The notes under the pieces: model-generated
Seen by the model: the letters and a program-made list of their open reading frames with translations, nothing else
Databases searched by the model: none
Told to the model about the DNA's origin: nothing
Program-made: the position numbers and the translations under genes
Assembly: GCF_001898325.1 (NCBI RefSeq)
Contig: NZ_MKTR01000002.1
Coordinates: forward strand, 282,225 to 346,224
DNA from: Microbacterium sp. 67-17
GTDB lineage: Bacteria > Actinomycetota > Actinomycetes > Actinomycetales > Microbacteriaceae
Reading direction: 5' to 3'
Length of the DNA stretch: 64,000 nucleotides
In this document: positions 1-8,710 of the stretch, in pieces
Layout: each line of letters begins with the position of its first letter
Numbering within the stretch: position 1 is the stretch's first letter

Positions 1-711
1 GGGTTCATTCCCGTCATCCCGCCGACCCTCGTCCGCCCCGAGGTGATGCGCGGCACCGGATTCCTCGGCGAGCACGCCGACGAGATCTACCATCTCGAGG
101 AGGACGACCTCTTCCTCGTCGGTACCAGCGAAGTTCCGCTCGCCGGCTACCACATGGACGAGATCATCGACTTCGCGAAGGGCCCCAAACGCTACGCCGG
201 CTGGTCGACGTGCTACCGGCGCGAGGCGGGTTCGTACGGCAAGGACACCCGCGGCATCATCCGGGTCCACCAGTTCAACAAGCTCGAGATGTTCGTCTAC
301 ACGAGCCTCGAGGATGCCGAAGCCGAGCACCTCCGCCTCGTCGAGATGCAGGAGCGGATGCTGCAAGACCTCGGCCTCGCGTACCGGGTCATCGACGTGG
401 CCGCCGGTGACCTCGGGTCGAGTGCCGCTCGCAAGTACGACGTCGAGGCGTGGGTCCCCACCCAGGATGCGTACCGGGAGCTCACCAGCACGAGCAACTG
501 CACGACGTTCCAGGCGCGTCGGCTCGACATCCGCCACCGCCCCGACGGTGGCAAGACCCAGCACGTCGCAACGCTCAACGGGACGCTCGCGACCACGCGC
601 TGGATCGTCGCGCTGCTCGAGACTCACCAGCGCGAGGATGGGTCCGTTGCGGTGCCCGAGGTGCTGCGCCCGTACCTCGGCGGGCTGGAGATTCTGGAGC
701 CGGTCGCGTGA
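1..711 (+). CDS. serS: Seryl-tRNA synthetase, C-terminal part (5' end outside window)
   Basis: Charges tRNA-Ser with serine in the cytoplasm. The reading frame is open from base 1, so the gene starts before the window; 236 residues are visible, a little over half of the usual length of about 420. Class II motif 2 is seen around [16 protein letters not shown] and motif 3 around [18 protein letters not shown], with the serine-specific [13 protein letters not shown] stretch between them. The stop overlaps the GTG start of the next gene (GTGA), so the two are probably co-translated. Two tRNA-Ser genes lie within 6 kb downstream. The family assignment is firm. Confidence 0.97.
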   Translation, partial: GFIPVIPPTLVRPEVMRGTGFLGEHADEIYHLEEDDLFLVGTSEVPLAGYHMDEIIDFAKGPKRYAGWSTCYRREAGSYGKDTRGIIRVHQFNKLEMFVYTSLEDAEAEHLRLVEMQERMLQDLGLAYRVIDVAAGDLGSSAARKYDVEAWVPTQDAYRELTSTSNCTTFQARRLDIRHRPDGGKTQHVATLNGTLATTRWIVALLETHQREDGSVAVPEVLRPYLGGLEILEPVA

Positions 712-1616
712 CGGATGCCGCGGTGCCGCACACCGGTGAGGTCGAGGCCGTTCCCGAAACGGATGCCGCCGCGATCGTCGAGGAGCTCGCTGAAGAGACC
801 GAGCGCCACCCGCGGAGCACGCCGAGACTGCTGATCGCCCTGGATATCGATGGCACGGTGCTGCTTGAGGACGAAACCCTCAGCCCCGGCGTCGTCGAGG
901 CCGTGGAGCACGCTCGCCGCGCCGGGCACGAGGTCATGCTCGCGACCGGTCGCTCGTGGGCGAGCACGCGCGGAGTCGTGCGCGTCCTGGAGATCGAACC
1001 CGACTACGTCGTGTGCTCGAACGGTACCGTCATCCTCAAGAAGATCGAGGGTGACGAGGTGCGCTACGAGCAGGCGCACACCGAGACCTTCGACGCGACC
1101 GAGGTCGTCACGCTGCTGCGCGAGCACCTGCCCGACGCGAAGTACATGGTCGAACTCGAAGACGGCAGCCGCCTCTATACCGAGGAACTCGACGACTGGA
1201 ACCTGCTCGGCGCGCGCCGCGTCGCGTTCGACGAACTCACGCGCGAGCCGGTCTGCCGCGTCGTTGTCGTGTCGCCCGATCACGCCGAGGGAGACTTCGT
1301 CGACCTCGTCGCACAGGTGGGCCTGAACGAAGTCTCGTACGCGATCGGCTGGACCGCCTGGCTCGACATCGCCCCGCCGGGTATCGACAAGTCGACGGCG
1401 CTGGAGAGGGTGCGCGACTGGCTCGGCTTCGACCCGCACGACGTGCTCGTGATCGGTGACGGCCGCAACGACGTGGGTATGTTCGCCTGGGCGCTCGAAA
1501 ACGGCGGTCGTGCCATCGCGATGGCGCAGGGTCCGCAGGAAGTGCTCGACGCTGCGGGCGAGATCACGTCATCCGTTCACGAGGGTGGTGTGGCAGCGAT
1601 CCTTCGCTCCCTCTGA
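708..1616 (+). CDS. Cof-type HAD family phosphatase
   Basis: Predicted cytoplasmic phosphohydrolase of the HAD superfamily, class IIB (Cof) type, acting on small phosphorylated metabolites; the substrate is unknown. About 302 residues. The nucleophile motif DIDGTVL is at about residues 46-52, the motif II threonine is in ATGRS, a Lys follows the cap in GIDKSTAL, and the metal-binding GDGRND is at about 249-254. The GTG start at 708 overlaps the serS stop, and this serS-HAD order is common in actinobacteria. The first 40 residues are acidic and low-complexity, so a later start is possible but has no better start signal. Confidence 0.9.
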   Translation: MTDAAVPHTGEVEAVPETDAAAIVEELAEETERHPRSTPRLLIALDIDGTVLLEDETLSPGVVEAVEHARRAGHEVMLATGRSWASTRGVVRVLEIEPDYVVCSNGTVILKKIEGDEVRYEQAHTETFDATEVVTLLREHLPDAKYMVELEDGSRLYTEELDDWNLLGARRVAFDELTREPVCRVVVVSPDHAEGDFVDLVAQVGLNEVSYAIGWTAWLDIAPPGIDKSTALERVRDWLGFDPHDVLVIGDGRNDVGMFAWALENGGRAIAMAQGPQEVLDAAGEITSSVHEGGVAAILRSL

Positions 1617-1693
1617 CCCTCACGGCGAGAACCTCGCCGGAGTGGTCGGATAGAGTGGACGCCGTTCGATCGATGCCGCGCGCGGTGTCATCG

Positions 1694-1781
1694 GGAGGGT
1701 TGTCCGAGCGGCCGATGGACCTGGTCTTGAAAACCAGTGGGCAGCAATGTCCCGTGGGTTCGAATCCCACACCCTCCGCCA
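1694..1781 (+). tRNA. tRNA-Ser(UGA)
   Basis: Acceptor arms GGAGGGT and ACCCTCC pair, a long variable arm is present as expected for serine tRNA, the anticodon loop CTTGAAA gives anticodon TGA, and the T-loop GTTCGAATC is intact. G is the discriminator and CCA is encoded (1779-1781). A -10-like box TAGAGT lies at 1653-1658. A strong hairpin follows directly. Confidence 0.97.
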
Positions 1782-1820
1782 TCGGAAGAGGCGTCGCCCG
1801 AAGGGCGGCGCCTCTTCCGA
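1782..1820 (+). terminator. Hairpin terminator after tRNA-Ser(UGA)
   Basis: An 18-bp stem with one mismatch and the loop GAA starts one base after the tRNA CCA end. No T tract follows, which is usual for terminators in this GC-rich background. Confidence 0.75.
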
Positions 1821-1979
1821 TTCCCAGGCGCTGCGGGTTCGAACAGGACGCCGGCAGAGAAGTGGGCTCGTCTTGTCGCATCCTGCGCCTATGGCGACAA
1901 TATGCGCCAGTCTTTGCCTCGGATGCCGACGATTCGCGCCCCCTTTTGCCAGGCGCGCGACGCGGGTGGCGGGAGGGGT

Positions 1980-4079
1980 TCAGCCGATCTTCGTCAGGGA
2001 GATGTTCGTCGAGCCTTCGGGGCTGGCGAACAGGCTCGCGCAGTTCGCGTCAACCGTCACCTGGGTGTCGTTCGCGCCCGGCGTGTGACGCAGCTGCAGC
2101 GGACCGAGCGGGCCCTCGGGTAACTGCACCGTGTACGACACGGTGCGGGACTCGCCCATCGGTAGCAGCAGGGTGCGGCTCAGCCCTTCGTTCCCGTGGT
2201 CGACACCCGAGCGGTCACGGAAGTACGAGTCCTGGTAGTCGCCGCGCTTGGGATCGGTCGACAGGATCTCGCCACCGGGCGGTGCGAAGAAGAGGACATC
2301 GAGCATCATCGTGCGGGGATCGATACCGCGATTCACGTTACGAAGCCCCAGCGTGTACTCGCTCTTGATGTCTTTGGTGATGCTGTTGTGGAGGTTCATC
2401 GACACGGTGATGGTGCGTTCGTCGACGTTGCAGGTGGCGTGCTGGTCGTAGGTCAGGTGATAGTTCAGCTTGCCGATCGAGTAGTCGTTGAAGTAGATGC
2501 CGAGTTGGGTGGCATCCGCGTTGTCTTCCCGCAGCGACGCGTCGAGGCCGTACTCGGTCGCGAAAGCTTCGAGGCCGGGGTCGTCGAACCACATCTGGAC
2601 GCGGCCTTCGCCGGCGCTGCGCACTAACTGATCCCACATGGCGCCGAACTCCCAGTTGCCGCTGGTGAGTGCGCTGAACATTTTCGATGTCACCTCATTG
2701 AAGTAGGCATCCATCGCTGCGTTGTCGGCGCCGAACCGTTCGTACGGTTCGCTCATGAGCAGCGACGCCGTGTTCTCGGCCGTGACCTGCTCGCCCGAAT
2801 CGAGGGTGAGGGGTCCGGTCGCCTCGATGAGGTGGGCCAGCACGATCGGGTCGATGGAGATCGCACCATCGAACTCGGGCAGGTCTTCCCACTCGCGGGT
2901 CGCCTGGAAGAGCTCAACGGCGCGCGGGAACTCAGGCGTCATCGTGAAGTTCGATGACCAGTTCACGAGCTCGCGGGGGTAGAGAGACTTGACGTCGCGG
3001 GGGAGCGTGATCAGCGAACCGTTGACGGTGTCGAACCCGAGCGAGGGAAGCCGCGAGTACATCAGGTCGACGCCGTTGTCTTGACCCACGAGCTCGGCTT
3101 GCCCGTTGTCCACCTTCAGAATCAGCCAGTGGGCGACGCCGCCGCCGGTCGCACGAATCTCAGCCGGGGTCTGGATCATGACCTGGTAAAGCATCGGTCC
3201 ATTGGCCCCCGCGGCCTGCAGGAGTGCGGGAAGGTTCTCCTGCGCGACCTTGAGGAGCGGGATCGCCTGGTCGAGCAGCCCGACCATCTCGTCCATCGGC
3301 TCGTAGACGGCGGGCAAGACGTCGGTGCGGTCCATGTTCGCCGCGATGGCCGAGGCATCCTCGAACGAGGAAATGATCGTCGGAAGTACCGTCTCGGCCT
3401 CGAGGAACGGTTGCAGGTTGATCCCGAGGCTGCCCTCGGCGCGCTGCTCGTCGACGTTCGCAGCCGACACCATGTTGACGACGGGTGGGATCGATTCGCT
3501 CGCGATCGTGTTCACGGCTTCGGCGACCGTGCGCACCGCGAGAACGTTGTTACCGATGCGGGGGAGCGTGGATGCCAGATCCCAGAGCGGACCGTTCGCG
3601 GTCTCGGACGCGCGCTGGGTGCGAGCGACGATCTCATCGCCGGCCTGCTCGAGGGTGGCGGTGTTACCCGAAACAGCGGCCTCGGCAAGCCCGCCCAGCT
3701 GTGACTTGACGGTTTCGAGGTCATCGCGCACCTCGAGCACCTGGAGTGCGAAGACGCCTCCCAGAATGACGGTGCCGACCAGGATCAGGCCGAGGGGGCT
3801 CAGGGCGATCCAGAACGTCCGCCATCCGCGCCGTCTGCGTGACGCTCCCGACTCGGGTGCGGCGTGCCGGGCGAGCGGCCGCGCCGGGGAGCGCCGTGTC
3901 CGTGTCTCACGCCGGGTCGTTGGCGGTTTCGGGACGACGGATGGCGCACTCGACCGGGTCCGCCGGGTGATGGCCTGCGAATCTGACGAATGGCCCGCGC
4001 TCAGGGCGGGCTGATCGTTCGGGGAGGGCTCGCCTGCCGGGACGGAATCGGCCTGCCGGTCGCCGTCAACGGTGGTCAC
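1980..4079 (-). CDS. DUF4012 domain-containing membrane-anchored protein
   Basis: Large cell-envelope protein of 699 residues. It has a charged, Ser/Thr/Arg-rich cytoplasmic tail (about 1-88), one transmembrane segment at about 90-112, and a long extracytoplasmic part that carries the DUF4012 region, including GPMLYQVMIQTPAEIRATGG and the GAISIDPIVLAHLIEATG stretch. Members of this family in actinobacteria occur near exopolysaccharide and cell-wall genes; no biochemical role is established. It is divergent from an LCP cell-wall ligase, which fits an envelope role. The start is GTG; a -10-like TAACAT (minus strand, 4087-4092) lies 7 bases upstream and there is no Shine-Dalgarno sequence, so the mRNA may be leaderless. 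Confidence 0.85.
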   Translation of the reverse strand: MTTVDGDRQADSVPAGEPSPNDQPALSAGHSSDSQAITRRTRSSAPSVVPKPPTTRRETRTRRSPARPLARHAAPESGASRRRRGWRTFWIALSPLGLILVGTVILGGVFALQVLEVRDDLETVKSQLGGLAEAAVSGNTATLEQAGDEIVARTQRASETANGPLWDLASTLPRIGNNVLAVRTVAEAVNTIASESIPPVVNMVSAANVDEQRAEGSLGINLQPFLEAETVLPTIISSFEDASAIAANMDRTDVLPAVYEPMDEMVGLLDQAIPLLKVAQENLPALLQAAGANGPMLYQVMIQTPAEIRATGGGVAHWLILKVDNGQAELVGQDNGVDLMYSRLPSLGFDTVNGSLITLPRDVKSLYPRELVNWSSNFTMTPEFPRAVELFQATREWEDLPEFDGAISIDPIVLAHLIEATGPLTLDSGEQVTAENTASLLMSEPYERFGADNAAMDAYFNEVTSKMFSALTSGNWEFGAMWDQLVRSAGEGRVQMWFDDPGLEAFATEYGLDASLREDNADATQLGIYFNDYSIGKLNYHLTYDQHATCNVDERTITVSMNLHNSITKDIKSEYTLGLRNVNRGIDPRTMMLDVLFFAPPGGEILSTDPKRGDYQDSYFRDRSGVDHGNEGLSRTLLLPMGESRTVSYTVQLPEGPLGPLQLRHTPGANDTQVTVDANCASLFASPEGSTNISLTKIG

Positions 4080-4378
4080 GGCGCTGATGTTACCGGTCGC
4101 GTGTTGCGAAAAACCGAGCGCGGGCCGTGAAAGCCCGAACGGATGCTGAACATCGCATATGCGTCTGTGGAGTCGCGGTCAGCGACCGCACAGTGCATGT
4201 CCAGCGGCCATGGCATAACCTACCCTTCTTAAGGCATCCGTTCTTCGGCTATGCCAACACCCGAGGTCTTCGAGGTCAACGACGTGTGACCGACAGGGGT
4301 CGTGCGCAGCCGGAGTCGAGCCACGCGTCGCACCCCTGTGAGCGAGGCGGGTTGCGAGGGTCGTCGGGAAGGAACTTT
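4080..4378. other. Divergent intergenic region between DUF4012 and LCP genes
   Basis: About 300 bases with no convincing gene. It carries the promoter-like TAACAT box for the minus-strand gene at its left end and a GGAAGGAAC ribosome site for the plus-strand gene at its right end. The frame of the plus-strand gene stays open through it, but the Cys/Trp/Arg-rich translation does not look like an LCP N-terminus. No strong repeat or hairpin was seen. Confidence 0.5.
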
Positions 4379-5665
4379 GTGAGCAGGACAGCACCGCAGC
4401 GCGGCCGCCAGACGGTGGCCCGTCATGGGGCGCTGAGGTCGCCGCATCCGTTCTCCGTCTTCATGAAGGCGCTCGGGATCGTCGTTGCCGTCGGGCTCGT
4501 CTCGGGCACCGGAGTAGCCGCGTATGCCGTCTACGACCTGGCAGCCAGCTATGTCACCGAAAACACGGTCGAACTCGAAGATCAGGTCGTCGTTCCGCCC
4601 GACATCGGTGCGATCGAGGGTGGCGTCAACCTGTTCGTTGCTGGCACCGACGCGTGTGAGCCCGAGTTCTCGGCGATCTTCGGCGACCGGTGTTCTGGTT
4701 CCGACTCGGAGGGTGAGCTGAACGACGTCAACATGCTCGTGCACATCTCGGATGCGCCGCGCCGTGTGACCGTCATCTCGTTCCCGCGCGACCTGATGCT
4801 CCCCATCCCCTCGTGTGACCGCGGTGATGGCTCGACGTCCTCGGCGATGAGCAAGCAGCCTCTGAACTCCGCGTTCTATGCGGGCGGCGGGTCCGAGGGC
4901 GGCGGGTTGTCCTGCGTCGTCAAGACCATCTCGCAGTTGAGCGGTCAGAGCATCCCGTTCGCCGCGAAGGTCACGTGGGGCGGCGTCATCAACATCACCG
5001 ATGCAATCGGCGGGGTCGATGTCTGCGTCCAGGGCGGGATCAGCGATCCGCTCGCCGGTCTCTACCTTCCCGACGGGATCTCCACAGTGTCGGGAACGCA
5101 GGCGCTCGCCTTCCTGCGCACCCGCAAGGGTGTTGGTGACGGCTCGGACCTCGGCCGGATCAGCAACCAGCAGCAGTACATGTCGAGCCTGGCGAAGAAG
5201 CTCGTGAGCGAGAACGTGCTGTCTGACCCGACGACGCTCTACCGGCTCGCGACGGTTGCCATCGACAACATCACCAAGAGCTCGAGCCTGACCAACCCGC
5301 TGACGCTCGTGCAGATCGCGCTCGCGATCAAGGACGTTCCCTTCTCAGACATCGTCTTCGTTCAGTACCCCGTCAACGGCGACCCCGACGACCCGAACAA
5401 GGTCGTTCCGAACTACGCCGCCGCCGACCAGCTCTGGGCGGCTCTTGAGGCGAACGCGCCGATCGAGCTCACCGGCCAGGCGGGTATGAACGGAAGTGTC
5501 GTCGATGTGACTCCGACCGAGGAGCCGGCTCCCGAGGCCACCACCGACCCGAGTGCGACAGCCGCGCCTACCGATGCTCCTGCGCAGGAAGCCGTGGTTC
5601 TTCCGAACTCGATCACCGGCTCAACCGCAGCACAGAGCACCTGCTCGGTCGGAAACCTCGGCTGA
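4379..5665 (+). CDS. LytR-CpsA-Psr (LCP) family cell-wall glycopolymer ligase
   Basis: LCP enzymes transfer lipid-linked glycopolymers onto peptidoglycan (or arabinogalactan in mycolata) outside the membrane. About 428 residues from the GTG at 4379, chosen because GGAAGGAAC stands just upstream; the open frame runs further but has no other start signal. One transmembrane anchor lies at about 31-53, followed by the LCP domain with VTVISFPRDLMLPIP, the GGVINITDAIGGVDVC core and the TGTQALAFLRTR-type arginine motif (here SGTQALAFLRTRKG...GSDLGRISNQQQ). The C-terminus is a Pro/Thr/Ala/Glu-rich linker and a short tail, with an LytR_C-like end absent or reduced. Divergent from the DUF4012 gene. Confidence 0.92.
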   Translation: MSRTAPQRGRQTVARHGALRSPHPFSVFMKALGIVVAVGLVSGTGVAAYAVYDLAASYVTENTVELEDQVVVPPDIGAIEGGVNLFVAGTDACEPEFSAIFGDRCSGSDSEGELNDVNMLVHISDAPRRVTVISFPRDLMLPIPSCDRGDGSTSSAMSKQPLNSAFYAGGGSEGGGLSCVVKTISQLSGQSIPFAAKVTWGGVINITDAIGGVDVCVQGGISDPLAGLYLPDGISTVSGTQALAFLRTRKGVGDGSDLGRISNQQQYMSSLAKKLVSENVLSDPTTLYRLATVAIDNITKSSSLTNPLTLVQIALAIKDVPFSDIVFVQYPVNGDPDDPNKVVPNYAAADQLWAALEANAPIELTGQAGMNGSVVDVTPTEEPAPEATTDPSATAAPTDAPAQEAVVLPNSITGSTAAQSTCSVGNLG

Positions 5666-5741
5666 CGGCATCCATTCGTCGCGGCGGACCGCAGCGGTTA
5701 GTATTGACGAGGTCATCCGCCCGATTCGGTCACGGATGCCT

Positions 5742-5833
5742 GGAGACGTCGCATAGTCAGGCCTAGTGCACCACCCTGCTAAGGTGGAGTCCCCTTACGG
5801 GGACCGAGGGTTCAAATCCCTCCGTCTCCGCCA
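5742..5833 (+). tRNA. tRNA-Ser(GCU)
   Basis: Acceptor arms GGAGACG and CGTCTCC pair. The anticodon stem CCACC/GGTGG holds loop CTGCTAA, anticodon GCT. A long variable arm (GTCCCCTTACGGGGAC) and T-loop GTTCAAATC are present, with discriminator G and encoded CCA at 5831-5833. The large accessory catabolic region begins about 250 bases downstream. Confidence 0.97.
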
Positions 5834-6082
5834 AAGGCCCAGTAAGAGAGTCCGTTTCGTGCGGTTCGCCCGGAGGCGTCGAGGTGAGATTCCGAGGCTC
5901 CGACCGCGCTGGGTGACCCCCATCGACGCCGAAGCTCTCGAGGCCGGCCCGTTCCGTGTGTTGCGCGATGTGCGTTGATCTTCAACCGCATGATCGCCGC
6001 TGTGCTTGCGGGGTGAGTCGCTGGCGGTCGGGCAGAGGGCACGTTCGGCATCGACGTTGTGACTGATGCCTACGATCGGTTG
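5834..6082. other. Gene-free junction between tRNA-Ser(GCU) and the catabolic region
   Basis: About 250 bases with no convincing gene, no integrase remnant and no obvious copy of the tRNA 3' end. It separates the housekeeping block from the accessory region. Confidence 0.5.
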
Positions 6083-6520
6083 TCAGCCTCGGTGGAGGAG
6101 CACCCGGATCGGGTCGAACTTCTCGCCGGGCACGTAGTACCCGCCGAACATCTCGCTGCCGATCTGGGTCAAGGTGACGTCGGTGAACTCCAACTCGTGT
6201 TCGACCTCGCGCGCAGCCCCGAGCGAGAACGCCGGAACGGCAGGGCCGTCGTCTGGGCTCATCTCGAGCACCCAGCTGCCCGACGCTTCCCTGCGCAGCC
6301 GGAGCGAGGCGAACGTCGTGATCGGGGCCCCGTGGTGGGCGAACAGGGCGATCGATCCGTCGAAGGCGTAGGAGCCGTCACCGACGCCTCCCTCCGAGAG
6401 GGGGAAAAAGAAGCAGCCGTTCTCTGATGTGATCCCCTCCGCCCGGATGCCCCCGCCCGGTGCGCTGGTGACATAGAGGAGAAGGCTGAGCTTGATGCTC
6501 CACTCGAGATGTCCGTTCAT
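6083..6520 (-). CDS. HtaA-domain protein (putative haem-binding), no signal peptide
   Basis: A single HtaA-like domain, about 145 residues. HtaA domains bind haem in corynebacterial haem uptake proteins, normally outside the cell. Family signs seen: LEWSIKLSLLLYV (the W..K.S...Y opening with the Tyr that serves as haem ligand in characterised HtaA), the GGGI...G.ITSENGCFFFPL strand pattern, and the FDGSIALFAHHGA segment containing the conserved His. From the ATG at 6520 no signal peptide, lipobox or membrane anchor is visible; an alternative ATG at 6544 adds only MKVNTGAI. The gene is divergent from the P450 operon and shares a palindromic operator with it, so the product may serve that pathway rather than iron uptake. 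The domain call is from pattern and needs a profile search. Confidence 0.65.
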   Translation of the reverse strand: MNGHLEWSIKLSLLLYVTSAPGGGIRAEGITSENGCFFFPLSEGGVGDGSYAFDGSIALFAHHGAPITTFASLRLRREASGSWVLEMSPDDGPAVPAFSLGAAREVEHELEFTDVTLTQIGSEMFGGYYVPGEKFDPIRVLLHRG

Positions 6521-6572
6521 GATCGCGCCCGTGTTCACTTTCATCCGCCTCGGGAAAGCGCCCACCACAATC

Positions 6573-6608
6573 TTGACAAGGCAGGCTGTCAGACAGCAAG
6601 CTAGCAGA
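6573..6608 (+). promoter_or_regulatory. Divergent promoter region with 13-bp palindromic operator
   Basis: The perfect odd palindrome GCTGTCAGACAGC occupies 6585-6597, just downstream of a TTGACA -35-like box (6573-6578). The core TGTCAGACA matches the GT-N3-AC layout of FadR/FCD-type GntR operators. The same 9-mer is in the promoter of the ABC importer operon at 14085-14093, next to a GntR gene. No good -10 box was found for the plus strand. Confidence 0.6.
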
Positions 6609-6684
6609 AACGGCGACGGTGGCGTGGTATCTCGCTCCACTCCGAGCCGCCTGGTCAGGGCTGTGTTTAAAGGAGCATCACGGA

Positions 6685-7497
6685 ATGAGATTCAAGGACT
6701 CCGTCGCATTCGTCACGGGTGCCGCGTCGGGAATGGGGCTGGCCACGGCTCGCGCGCTCGCCGATGAGGGAGCGATCGTCTACGGGGCGGACATCTCCGG
6801 GGAGGCGCTGCAGCGCGAGTTTGCGCAGATCCCCGGTGCGAAGACGGTCCCCCTCGATATCGCCGACAGTGCAGCGGTGACAGCGGCATTCGCGGAGATC
6901 GGCGAGACGCACGGCTCACTCCGTGTGCTCGTCAACGCGGCCGGCGTGAACGCCCCCAACCGGGCAGCTCTGGAGACGTTGAATGCCGAGAACGAACTCA
7001 GCTTCACCGCGATGAAGGAGGGCCGCCGGCACAATCCGGTGTTCATCGAGAACACGAGCGACGAGGACTTCGACCGCGTGATGCGGATAAACCTCTACGG
7101 CATGTTCCACACCATTCGTGCCGCCGTCCCGCTCCTGAAGGCCGGGGGCAAAGGCTCGATCGTTAACTTCTCGTCGGCGGCCGCGGTAACCGGCGTCGTC
7201 ATGCCTCCGTACTACCCGGCATCCAAGGCCGCCGTGCTCGGACTCACCCGTGAGGCGGCGGCGGAGCTCGCCCCGTTCGGCATCACGGTCAACTCGCTGG
7301 CGCCCGGGGCGGTCGATACCCCGTTGTTCCGCCAGAGCGACCCGGAGTTCATCGACTTCCTCATCGGCATGCAGCCGATCCGCCGCACCGCCACTCCGGA
7401 GGAGATCGCGCAGACCGTCCTGTTCCTTGCGAGTGACGAGGGCTCGTACTACACGGGGCAGACGTTCTCGCCCTCCGGTGGGCTGGTGATGAGCTGA
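6685..7497 (+). CDS. SDR family NAD(P)-dependent oxidoreductase
   Basis: Predicted cytoplasmic alcohol/ketone dehydrogenase, about 270 residues. The nucleotide-binding TGAASGMG, the VNAAG strand motif, the catalytic Ser in NFSSAAA and the Tyr-Lys pair in YYPASKAA are all seen, with the LAPGAVDTPLF end of the active site. An AAAGGAG ribosome site precedes the ATG at 6685. It has an insert of about 25 residues after the NAAG motif (around AENELSFTAMKEGRRHNP). First gene of an operon with a serine hydrolase, a P450 fusion and another SDR. It probably oxidises an alcohol made by the P450; the substrate is unknown. Confidence 0.9.
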   Translation: MRFKDSVAFVTGAASGMGLATARALADEGAIVYGADISGEALQREFAQIPGAKTVPLDIADSAAVTAAFAEIGETHGSLRVLVNAAGVNAPNRAALETLNAENELSFTAMKEGRRHNPVFIENTSDEDFDRVMRINLYGMFHTIRAAVPLLKAGGKGSIVNFSSAAAVTGVVMPPYYPASKAAVLGLTREAAAELAPFGITVNSLAPGAVDTPLFRQSDPEFIDFLIGMQPIRRTATPEEIAQTVLFLASDEGSYYTGQTFSPSGGLVMS

Positions 7498-8687
7498 TGG
7501 GCGCCTCCAAGACAGACGTCGTCACGCGCACCGACATCGACGGGGCCGCGCTCGAGCGGCTCGTCGCCGAGATCGAGTCGGACATCGAAAGGCGTGCCTA
7601 CGACGGCGTGCATGTGATCCTCGCCCGCGGCGGGGAGAAGGTTCTCGACCACGTGACCGGCTTCGCGGAGCGCGCTACCGGGCGCGCGCTCGCCGCCGAC
7701 GACGTGTACCGAGTGCTGTCGCTGACGAAGGCCTTCACGAACGTGATGGCGCTGCGCGCGATCACGGAGGGCAAGCTCGCGCTGTCCACACGCGTCGTCG
7801 ACCTGATCCCCGAGTTCTTCGGGACGGACCGGTTCCGGATGCTGCGCAAGGACCGCGTCAACGTCCTGCACCTACTGACCCACCGCTCGGGCATGGCCCC
7901 GACGCCCAATCCCGGCCTGGATCTCACCGAGGCCGGCGTGCTGGCGGATGTCATCGCTGCGCTCGGCAACGTCGACGTGCTGTTCGAGCCGGGGACGAAC
8001 CTGAACTACTCCCCGGCCATCAACCATGCGCTGCTCGGCGAGATGGTGCGGCGGGCGTACGGCGCGGAGTCGTTCAACCAGCTCGCGAAGGACCTGGTGT
8101 TCACCCCGGTGGGCATGACCGAGACGCAGTTCGGCCTGCCGGTGGCGCTGGCCTCCCGTGCGGTTCCGCTGAAGGCGTACCTGCCTGAGGGTGGATTCCT
8201 CGACCCTTCCGACATCGAGGAGCTCAACGACGTCATCACCGAGGACGCCGAGCTTCCCTGGGTCGGTTCGACCTCGACAGCGAACGACGTGTTCCGCTTC
8301 GCCGAGATGGTCCGCCGCAAGGGGCTGACCGAGGACGGTGAGCGCATCGTGTCGACGGCCGTGATGGATCAGGCGACGTCGCTGCAGACCGGTGACATGC
8401 CGAACGACATGTACGCCGCAATGGCCGAGGCGCGTCGCTGGGAGATCCCCGCCGGCAATTTCGGTCTGGGCTTCTCCCTGTCCGGCACCGGCACAGCGCC
8501 GAACTTCTTCGGCCCGTTCACGTCGCCGCGCACCCACGGCAATTACGGTGCCGGGTCCTCGCTGTTCTGGGTCGACCCTGAGCGCGACCTGACGCTGGTG
8601 TTCCTCTCCGCCGGAGTCATGGAGGAGACCGAGAACGTCGCTCGCTTCCAGAAGATCTCCACGATGGCCGTCTCCGCGGCTATCTGA
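7497..8687 (+). CDS. Serine hydrolase, beta-lactamase/class C esterase fold
   Basis: 396 residues. Class C beta-lactamase-fold hydrolases of this sort (EstB-like) usually act as esterases or lactonases on small substrates. The SxxK nucleophile is in LSLTKAFT at about residue 75, the Y-x-N-type motif in NYSPAINH, and a HGNYG near the C-terminus takes the place of the HTG/KTG box. No signal peptide is seen, so it is cytoplasmic. The ATG overlaps the stop of the upstream SDR by one base (TGATG), implying translational coupling. In this operon it may hydrolyse an ester or lactone formed from the oxygenated substrate (inference). Confidence 0.88.
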   Translation: MGASKTDVVTRTDIDGAALERLVAEIESDIERRAYDGVHVILARGGEKVLDHVTGFAERATGRALAADDVYRVLSLTKAFTNVMALRAITEGKLALSTRVVDLIPEFFGTDRFRMLRKDRVNVLHLLTHRSGMAPTPNPGLDLTEAGVLADVIAALGNVDVLFEPGTNLNYSPAINHALLGEMVRRAYGAESFNQLAKDLVFTPVGMTETQFGLPVALASRAVPLKAYLPEGGFLDPSDIEELNDVITEDAELPWVGSTSTANDVFRFAEMVRRKGLTEDGERIVSTAVMDQATSLQTGDMPNDMYAAMAEARRWEIPAGNFGLGFSLSGTGTAPNFFGPFTSPRTHGNYGAGSSLFWVDPERDLTLVFLSAGVMEETENVARFQKISTMAVSAAI

Positions 8688-8710
8688 CCACTGCCCGAAT
8701 CCAGGAGTCG

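Noticed and set aside
4127-4378. A longer N-terminus for the LCP protein
   Set aside because: The extra 84 residues are Cys/Trp/Arg/His-rich and unlike LCP proteins; a ribosome site marks the GTG at 4379.
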